From positions 1,302,001 to 1,366,000 of the forward strand of contig OZ252295.1 in NCBI GenBank assembly GCA_965250195.1: 64,000 nt of DNA. The letters are read 5' to 3'. Positions 58,716 to 64,000 of this stretch are shown in pieces. This DNA comes from CAUZIR01 sp965250195 (GTDB taxonomy: Bacteria > Chloroflexota > Dehalococcoidia > Lucifugimonadales > UBA2962). Made by a program: the position numbers and the translations under genes. Position 1 is the stretch's first letter. Every line of letters starts with the position of its first letter. The notes beneath the pieces are model-generated. The model searched no databases, was not told where the DNA came from, and saw nothing but the letters and a program-made list of their open reading frames with translations.

Positions 58716-59717
58716 ATGAGGACTGCCGAATCACGCGTAGCTGGCACGCCCGGCATCGCGCCGGAGACCCTGCTCGACGTGTATCGAAAAATGGTCCTTA
58801 CCCGCGCCTTGGACGAGCGGGTGTGGCAGCTCAACCGGCAGGGCAGGGCGGCCATCGTCGCCTCCTCCCAGGGGCACGAGGGCGCGCAGGTCGCCTCCGT
58901 CGCGGCGCTCAGACCCGGCACCGACCTGTTCTACACTTATTACCGTGACCTGGGCGTCATGATCTCCGTCGGCATGACCCCGGTCCAGATTATGCTGGCC
59001 TTCATGGCCAAGGCGGGCGAGCCCATGAGCGGGGCACGGCAGTTCCCCAGCCAGGGGGCGATTCCCGAGTTGGGCCTGGTGAATCTTTCCAACGTCGTGG
59101 CCACCCATCTCCCGCAGGGCGTAGGCGCAGCCCTGGCCAGGCGGATGCAAGGTAGCGACGCGCTCGTGGCCATCTATTTTGGCGACGGCGCGTCCTCCAC
59201 CGGCGACTGCCACGAGGCCATGAACTTCGCCGCCGTGCATCGCTTGCCGGTCATCTTCGTGTGTGAAAACAACGGCTACGCCATCTCCGTACCGGTGAGC
59301 AAGCAGATGGCGGTCGATAGCATCGCATCGCGAGCAGCTGGCTACGGCATGCCCGGCGTTACGGTAGACGGCATCGACGCCGCGGCCGTATACGAAGTGA
59401 CAGCGGCGGCGGCGGCGCGCGCACGTGCAGGCGAGGGGCCGACGCTGATCGAGGCGATGGTCGAGCGCTTCAAGCCCCACACCGGCGACGACGACCACAC
59501 CCGCTACCGCAGCGCCGAAGAACTCGCGAATATGCACACACGAGACCCGGTGGCGATCCTGCGGTCCCAACTCATCGCATCGGGCGTACTCAGTGAGACC
59601 GACGACGAAGAGATCGCCAATGCGGCTCGGCGCGAGATCGACGAGGCCACCGACACCGCCGAGGCGGCCCCGTTCCCGGACGCGTCCACGTTCCACGACC
59701 ACGTATACAGCGAATGA
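58716..59717 (+). CDS. bkdA: Branched-chain-type 2-oxoacid dehydrogenase E1 alpha subunit
   Basis: A 333-residue ThDP subunit. SSQGHEGAQVASVAAL, FYTYYRDLGVMISVGM and ARQFPSQGAI match the branched-chain 2-oxoacid dehydrogenase E1alpha group rather than pyruvate dehydrogenase; ThDP motif from FGDGASSTGDCHEAMN to CENN. It oxidatively decarboxylates 2-oxoacids from Val, Leu and Ile together with E1beta. Overlaps a possible early start of E1beta. Start fixed by the -10 box seven bases upstream. Confidence 0.88.
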   Translation: MRTAESRVAGTPGIAPETLLDVYRKMVLTRALDERVWQLNRQGRAAIVASSQGHEGAQVASVAALRPGTDLFYTYYRDLGVMISVGMTPVQIMLAFMAKAGEPMSGARQFPSQGAIPELGLVNLSNVVATHLPQGVGAALARRMQGSDALVAIYFGDGASSTGDCHEAMNFAAVHRLPVIFVCENNGYAISVPVSKQMAVDSIASRAAGYGMPGVTVDGIDAAAVYEVTAAAAARARAGEGPTLIEAMVERFKPHTGDDDHTRYRSAEELANMHTRDPVAILRSQLIASGVLSETDDEEIANAARREIDEATDTAEAAPFPDASTFHDHVYSE

Positions 59718-59758
59718 GGGCTGGCGCCCGCAAACAAGATAGAAAAAATCGAAAAATA

Positions 59759-60742
59759 ATGGCAGAAAAAACCGTAATCGAGGCCGTTAGAGAGGCCATG
59801 CGCGAAGAGATGGTTCGGGACGAGACCGTCTTCGTGCTGGGCGAGGACATCGGCGCGCGCGGCGGCGTTTTTCTTGCGACTGACGGATTTCTTGAGGAGT
59901 TCGGCCCTGAGCGCGTCATTGATACGCCCCTTGCAGAATCCTCCATCGCGGGCGTGGCGATGGGCGCGGCCATGCACGGCATGAGGCCCATCGCCGAAAT
60001 CGAGTTCGCCGACTTCATCTGGCCCGTCTTCAACCAGGTAGTCGGCGAGGCGGCGAGGGCCCGCTACGGCACAGACGGCAAGATGCACGTACCAATGGTC
60101 CTGCGCGCCCCTTACGGGGGCGGGATACGCGGCGGCCTGTTCCATTCCCAGAGTCCCGAGGCCTACTTCGCCCACACGCCGGGCCTCAAGGTCGTCGCCC
60201 CGGCCACGCCGTACGACGCCAAGGGTCTTTTAAAATCCGCCATAAGAGACGACGATCCCGTAGTGTTCTTGGAGCACAAACGCACCTACCGGCTGGTCAA
60301 GGGCGAGGTGCCGGACGGCGACTACACGCTGCCTATCGGCCGGGCAGACATCAAGATAGCCGGTGACGACGTCACGGTCGTTACCTATGGCCTCATGCTG
60401 CATCACTGCGCCGAGGCCGCCCGGGATTTGGCTGATGAAGATATCGGCGTCGAACTCATCGACCTGCGCACGCTCCGTCCGCTGGACAGGGAAACCGTCC
60501 TGGCATCGGCCCGCAAAACCGGCCGCGTACTGGTAGTGCACGAGGACACCGAAGCCCTGGGCGTCGGCGGCGAGGTGGCGGCCATAGTGGCCGAGCACGC
60601 CTTCGACCACCTCGACGCCCCGGTGCGCAGGCTCGCCGGGCCGGAAGTCCCCCCCATGCCCTTCAGCCCCCCGCTGGAGGCCGAGTTCATGATTAGCTCA
60701 GACCAGATCGCCGGTGTAATACGAGAGTTGGCCGCGTACTGA
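59759..60742 (+). CDS. bkdB: Branched-chain-type 2-oxoacid dehydrogenase E1 beta subunit
   Basis: A 327-residue subunit. GEDIGARGGVFLATDGFLEEFG, DTPLAESSIAGVAMGAAM, and LIDLRTLRPLDRETV are typical. I place the start at ATG 59759 (MAEKTVIEAVREA), which aligns with the family; an ATG at 59714 overlaps the E1alpha stop (ATGA) and could be used by coupling, adding 15 basic residues. Neither has a clear ribosome site; the stretch before 59759 is A-rich. The end overlaps the E2 start. Confidence 0.88.
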   Translation: MAEKTVIEAVREAMREEMVRDETVFVLGEDIGARGGVFLATDGFLEEFGPERVIDTPLAESSIAGVAMGAAMHGMRPIAEIEFADFIWPVFNQVVGEAARARYGTDGKMHVPMVLRAPYGGGIRGGLFHSQSPEAYFAHTPGLKVVAPATPYDAKGLLKSAIRDDDPVVFLEHKRTYRLVKGEVPDGDYTLPIGRADIKIAGDDVTVVTYGLMLHHCAEAARDLADEDIGVELIDLRTLRPLDRETVLASARKTGRVLVVHEDTEALGVGGEVAAIVAEHAFDHLDAPVRRLAGPEVPPMPFSPPLEAEFMISSDQIAGVIRELAAY

Positions 60743-62043
60743 TGGCGTTCAAAGTCGAATTGCCGCAGGTAGGGGAGTCGGTCACCGAGGGCATAATCGG
60801 CAAATGGCTGGTGTCAGAGGGCGACCGGGTGCGCAAGTACGATCCGCTTGTCGAGGTAATCACAGACAAAGTCAACATGGAGATGCCGTCGCCCGTGTCC
60901 GGCGTGATCGCGAAAATCGTGGCGCAAGAGGGTGAGACCCTTCCGATGGGTGCCGTCATCGCCGAAATCGATGCCGATGAGGGCAAGGTTGCGGCTGCTC
61001 CGGCGACTCCTGCCGACACCATGGGCTCGCTCATCCAGGGCCTGGCCGTCGGCCCCACCGGCGCCGCAAACGTGCCCCAGGCGGCGCAACCGCCGCCAGA
61101 TCCTCCAGGCACCAGCGTTGCGCCGGCGCCCGGGGCAGGTCGGGTCGCGCCACCGGCGGGCGGCCGCAACTCCCCGGCCGTCAGGCGGCTGGCCGAGCAA
61201 CACGGCGTCGACCTCTCGCGGGTTCGCGGAACCGGCATCGGCGGCCGGGTGACGCGCAAAGACATAGAGAGCCACGTCGAATCCGGAGCACCCTCGGGCG
61301 GTGACCCTATTGGCGGCCGGTTGGGGGGCGACCGGCGCATCCCCGTCACCCCGATTAGAAAGATGATCGCGGCCAACATGGTGCGCAGTGCATCGGAAAT
61401 CCCCCACGTCTGGTCCACGGTAGAAGTGGACGTGACCGGGCTGGTGGCGTTACGAGACGCCGTGAAGCAGGAGTTTCGAAAAACAAACGGCCATCCCATC
61501 ACCTACCTCGCATTCGCGGTCTCGGCCGCGGCCGGTGCGCTGCGGGCGCACCCCATGGTCAACGCCCGCTGGGACGGCGACGAAATCACCCTGCGGGGCC
61601 AGGTGAACATCGGCATCGCAGTGGCCACCCCCGACGCCCTCATCGTTCCGGTCATACGCGGTGCGGACGGGCTCGCCGTCGCCGATCTGGCGGGCGAAAT
61701 CGACCGGCTAACCAGCGCTGCGCGCTCCGGCAACCTCAAGACCGAGGACGTCCAGGGCGGCACCTTCACCGTCAACAACACCGGAGCCCTGGGCTCGGTT
61801 AGCTCAGGGCCGTTAATAGTGCCCGGCCAGGCGGCCATCATCACCACAGAGTCTGTAGTCAAGCGACCGGTGGTGTTGGGAGACGAAAAAATCGCAGTTC
61901 GCTCGATGATGAACCTGTGCATGAGCTTCGACCACCGCCTGCTCGACGGCGCCGACGGAGGTGCCTTCCTCCAGACGGTGAAATCGTCACTGGAAGCCAT
62001 CGGTTCCCACACATCGCTCGACAGCCAGCCGGAGGGCGTGTAG
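60742..62043 (+). CDS. bkdC: 2-oxoacid dehydrogenase E2 (dihydrolipoyl acyltransferase), second complex
   Basis: A 433-residue E2. The lipoyl domain has the modified Lys in ITDKVNMEMPSP; long Ala/Pro/Gly linkers follow; the subunit-binding domain is SPAVRRLAEQHGVDL with GTGIGGRVTRKDI; the catalytic domain carries HRLLDG near the C-terminus. Architecture equals the E2 at 18448, but the lipoyl context is the branched-chain/succinyl type. It starts on the last base of the E1beta stop. No E3 gene follows, so LpdA at 15011 is the likely partner. Confidence 0.9.
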   Translation: MAFKVELPQVGESVTEGIIGKWLVSEGDRVRKYDPLVEVITDKVNMEMPSPVSGVIAKIVAQEGETLPMGAVIAEIDADEGKVAAAPATPADTMGSLIQGLAVGPTGAANVPQAAQPPPDPPGTSVAPAPGAGRVAPPAGGRNSPAVRRLAEQHGVDLSRVRGTGIGGRVTRKDIESHVESGAPSGGDPIGGRLGGDRRIPVTPIRKMIAANMVRSASEIPHVWSTVEVDVTGLVALRDAVKQEFRKTNGHPITYLAFAVSAAAGALRAHPMVNARWDGDEITLRGQVNIGIAVATPDALIVPVIRGADGLAVADLAGEIDRLTSAARSGNLKTEDVQGGTFTVNNTGALGSVSSGPLIVPGQAAIITTESVVKRPVVLGDEKIAVRSMMNLCMSFDHRLLDGADGGAFLQTVKSSLEAIGSHTSLDSQPEGV

Positions 62044-62047
62044 CCGT

Positions 62048-62755
62048 ATGCAATCCGAAAACAAGCCGTTGCGAACGGTCTGGCTGGGCCGCGCCGACTA
62101 CACCGAAACCCTCGCCCTCCAGCGCGAGCTTGTGCGAGCCGTGTCCGACGGCACCGGCCCCGAGACCCTGCTGCTCTTGGAGCACCCACACGTCTACACG
62201 CTCGGCCGTCGAGGCAAACACGAAGACATACTCGTCGGGGCCGCCGAGTTGGCCGCACTGGGTGTAGAAGTGCACGAGACCGACCGTGGCGGCGAGGTCA
62301 CGTACCACGGCCCCGGCCAGCTGGTGGGATACCCAATCGTGAATCTGCGCCCATACGGCGGCCCGCTCAAGTTCGTCTGCGCGTTGCAAGAGGCCGTCGT
62401 GACGGCCCTGGCCTCTTATGGGATTCCCGCGTCGTGCGCCGATAGGCCCACCGGCATCTGGGTCGGCGAAGCGAAGATCGGGGCCATCGGCCTGCGCGTG
62501 AGCCGGGGCATTTCCAGCCACGGATTCGCGGTCAACATCAACCCCGACCTGTCCTACTTCGACCGCATCGTCCCGTGCGGCATGCCTGGCGTCGACGTGA
62601 CGTCTGTGCGTCGTGAGGGCCAGCGCGAGGGCCTTGGGGTCACGGTTCGCGACACGGCCTCCCTGGTCGCCGACGCCCTCGGCGTGGCCCTGGGGCGGCC
62701 GTTGGCATGGGCCGAGCCCGCCGACCTGCCGAGGCCCGCGCCGTCCCTGATCTAA
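62048..62755 (+). CDS. lipB: Octanoyl-[acyl-carrier-protein]:protein octanoyltransferase
   Basis: A 235-residue LipB that places the octanoyl group on lipoyl domains. RGGEVTYHGPGQLVGYPI, the catalytic Lys in AKIGAIGLRV (about 142) and the acyl-accepting Cys in VPCGMPG (about 177) are intact. It starts four bases after the E2 gene whose lipoyl domain it should modify, a fitting link. LipA, which inserts sulfur, is not in the window. Confidence 0.93.
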   Translation: MQSENKPLRTVWLGRADYTETLALQRELVRAVSDGTGPETLLLLEHPHVYTLGRRGKHEDILVGAAELAALGVEVHETDRGGEVTYHGPGQLVGYPIVNLRPYGGPLKFVCALQEAVVTALASYGIPASCADRPTGIWVGEAKIGAIGLRVSRGISSHGFAVNINPDLSYFDRIVPCGMPGVDVTSVRREGQREGLGVTVRDTASLVADALGVALGRPLAWAEPADLPRPAPSLI

Positions 62756-62765
62756 GCCGCTCTCG

Positions 62766-64000
62766 GTGAAGTTCGCCCGCCTGCTCCTGCGGCTGGCCCT
62801 GGGGTCCCGATTGCCCATCACGTCGGGCACGCTCAAAGTTGAAGGCCTGGACGATGAAATCGTCGTGCGAAGAGACCGTTACGGCATCCCGCACATCACC
62901 GGTGCTTCAGACAGCGACGTCTGGTTCGGCCTCGGCTTCTGCCACGCCCAGGACCGCGCCTTCCAGTTGGAGTCGATCAAGCGCGTCGCCCACGGCACAC
63001 TGTCTGAGGTGATCGGCCCCGAGGGCCTGGCCGTCGACAGAATCGCCAGGCGGCTGGGCTTTCTCCGCTACGCCCGGCGGCAATTGGGCGTGTTGGACCA
63101 GGACGTGCTCGAAGTCATGAGCGCGTATGCGGCCGGGGTCACGGGTGGCCTGTCGTTGGGCGGCAAGCGTCGGGCCCACGAGTTCGCCCTGCTGCGAATG
63201 CGCCCGTCGGGCTGGGAGCCCGTGGACGTGCTGGCCGTGGCCAAGCTGCTCTCATTCGCCATGTCAGGCAACTGGGACGCTGAGTTGGCCAGATTTCGAG
63301 TTCTCGTCGAGGACGGCCCCGACGCCCTCGCCCAAATCGATCCCGAATACGCGGCCTGGCACCCGGTCGTATCGCCTCCCGGCGGCGTCGCGGGCGAGCA
63401 GCTCGACCGGTTGTCGGGCGACCTGGCGGCCCTAACCGGTGCGCTCGGCATGTCTGGCGGCTCAAACGCCTGGGCAGTCGCCCCTGCCAAATCAGCCACC
63501 GGGCGGCCCATCGTGGCCAACGATCCCCATCTGCCGCCCCGCCTGCCCTCGCCCTGGTACCTTGCGCACCTCGATGTGCACGGGGACGTCCCCGGCGACC
63601 CTCATCTCGGCGGGAGTGAATGGGGCATCGCCGGTGCCAGCTTTGTCGGTGTGCCCATATTCCCTACCGGGCACAACGGCCGGGTCGCCTGGGGTACGAC
63701 TCTTGGTCTGGCCGACACCTCCGACCTGTACATCGAAGGCCCTTTCGATTCAGGCAGCTCCGAGGTGCGGGAAGTAATTCGGGAACAAATCCAGGTCAGG
63801 GGGAAGCCCTCGGTCGTCGAAGAAGTGCCGATCACTGGGCTTGGCCCCCTGCTCACGCCGCTTATCGACGGGGCGGGTTACGCAATATCGATCCGGGCGA
63901 TATGGATGCAAGCGCGGCCCATACACGGCTTTCTCCGTGTGGGGAGTGTCCGGGATGCAGAGCAGTTCCGAGCCGCGTTCCGGGCATGGCCGCTCATGTC
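62766..64000 (+). CDS. Penicillin-acylase-family Ntn hydrolase (partial, cut by the window end)
   Basis: An open frame from GTG 62766 runs off the right edge without a stop (about 411 residues seen). DEIVVRRDRYGIPHI, WFGLGFCHAQDRAFQLE and, at residue 233, Ser in GGSNAWAV followed by PIVANDPHL, match penicillin acylase (peptidase S45). These proteins self-cleave before that Ser, which becomes the N-terminal nucleophile of the beta chain. No standard Sec signal is visible, though the N-terminus is mildly hydrophobic. Natural substrates in such bacteria may be acyl-homoserine lactones or other amides; nothing here decides. It starts 10 bases after lipB. Confidence 0.85.
   Translation, partial: MKFARLLLRLALGSRLPITSGTLKVEGLDDEIVVRRDRYGIPHITGASDSDVWFGLGFCHAQDRAFQLESIKRVAHGTLSEVIGPEGLAVDRIARRLGFLRYARRQLGVLDQDVLEVMSAYAAGVTGGLSLGGKRRAHEFALLRMRPSGWEPVDVLAVAKLLSFAMSGNWDAELARFRVLVEDGPDALAQIDPEYAAWHPVVSPPGGVAGEQLDRLSGDLAALTGALGMSGGSNAWAVAPAKSATGRPIVANDPHLPPRLPSPWYLAHLDVHGDVPGDPHLGGSEWGIAGASFVGVPIFPTGHNGRVAWGTTLGLADTSDLYIEGPFDSGSSEVREVIREQIQVRGKPSVVEEVPITGLGPLLTPLIDGAGYAISIRAIWMQARPIHGFLRVGSVRDAEQFRAAFRAWPLM

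Noticed and set aside
1..64000. tRNA, rRNA, CRISPR arrays, transposons, integrases, attachment sites
   Set aside because: All gaps over about 80 bases were read for cloverleaf, repeat-spacer or transposase signals; none was found. The absence is from eye inspection; a tRNAscan or CRISPR search would settle it.

Overview
The window is a gene-dense (about 93-95% coding), high-GC bacterial chromosome segment with no rRNA, tRNA, CRISPR array, prophage or insertion sequence that I could find. Gene content (F420-type LLM oxidoreductase and PPOX proteins, lone form-II molybdenum hydroxylase large subunit, RskA-type anti-sigma factor, LppX/LprG-like lipoprotein with MFS partner, cytosolic DUF1800/DUF1501 pair, PlsY with a GSGK motif) and codon style best fit a member of the Chloroflexota, possibly near the SAR202/Dehalococcoidia side; this is an inference from gene content, not a phylogeny. 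The organism looks like an aerobic heterotroph living on amino acids, 2-oxoacids and other organic acids.

Layout. 0-9.5 kb: a membrane-anchored C-terminus, hrcA, dnaJ (with its own sigma70-type promoter), prmA; then on the minus strand argF, der, plsY, gpsA; divergently DUF971, an LLM oxidoreductase and a HAD hydrolase. 9.5-14.9 kb (minus): P1 peptidase, DUF2520 Rossmann protein, panB, panC, a cysteine-less thiolase-like protein and its DUF35 partner. 15-21.3 kb (plus): lpdA, pyruvate-type dehydrogenase E1alpha/E1beta/E2, thyX, an SDR. 21.3-27.4 kb (minus): ECF sigma factor, RskA-like anti-sigma factor, a surface protein that seems to carry the same sensor domain, an LprG-like lipoprotein, an MFS exporter and a TlpA-like thioredoxin. 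27.5-29.1 kb: two tandem duplicated SDR genes. 29.1-35.6 kb (minus): gyrB, a cysteine synthase, ligA and recF. 35.7-40.6 kb: promoter, cobalamin riboswitch, two tandem terminators, btuF-btuC-btuD-cobQ, then a trans-sulfuration enzyme. 41.9-47.4 kb: molybdenum hydroxylase large subunit, MoxR ATPase, a benzoylformate-decarboxylase-like ThDP enzyme, a PPOX protein. 47.4-50.7 kb: dinB, two tandem tag genes, fmt. 50.7-56.4 kb: a CoxE-like VWA protein, and divergently DUF1800-DUF1501-NHL followed by a degenerate nucleotidyltransferase/HEPN pair. 56.5-64 kb: class IV and class I aminotransferases, branched-chain-type dehydrogenase E1alpha/E1beta/E2, lipB and a truncated penicillin-acylase-family gene.

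How the genes fit together. Two complete E1-E2 sets of 2-oxoacid dehydrogenases share what looks like a single local E3 (lpdA); lipB supplies octanoyl groups for their lipoyl domains, and the two aminotransferases can feed 2-oxoacids to the second complex. The B12 block is a self-contained uptake/salvage unit under riboswitch control. The sigma/anti-sigma/surface-protein/lipoprotein/MFS block reads as an envelope-stress or envelope-lipid regulon. Several promoters have a -10 box about 6-7 bases from the start codon, which suggests leaderless mRNAs.
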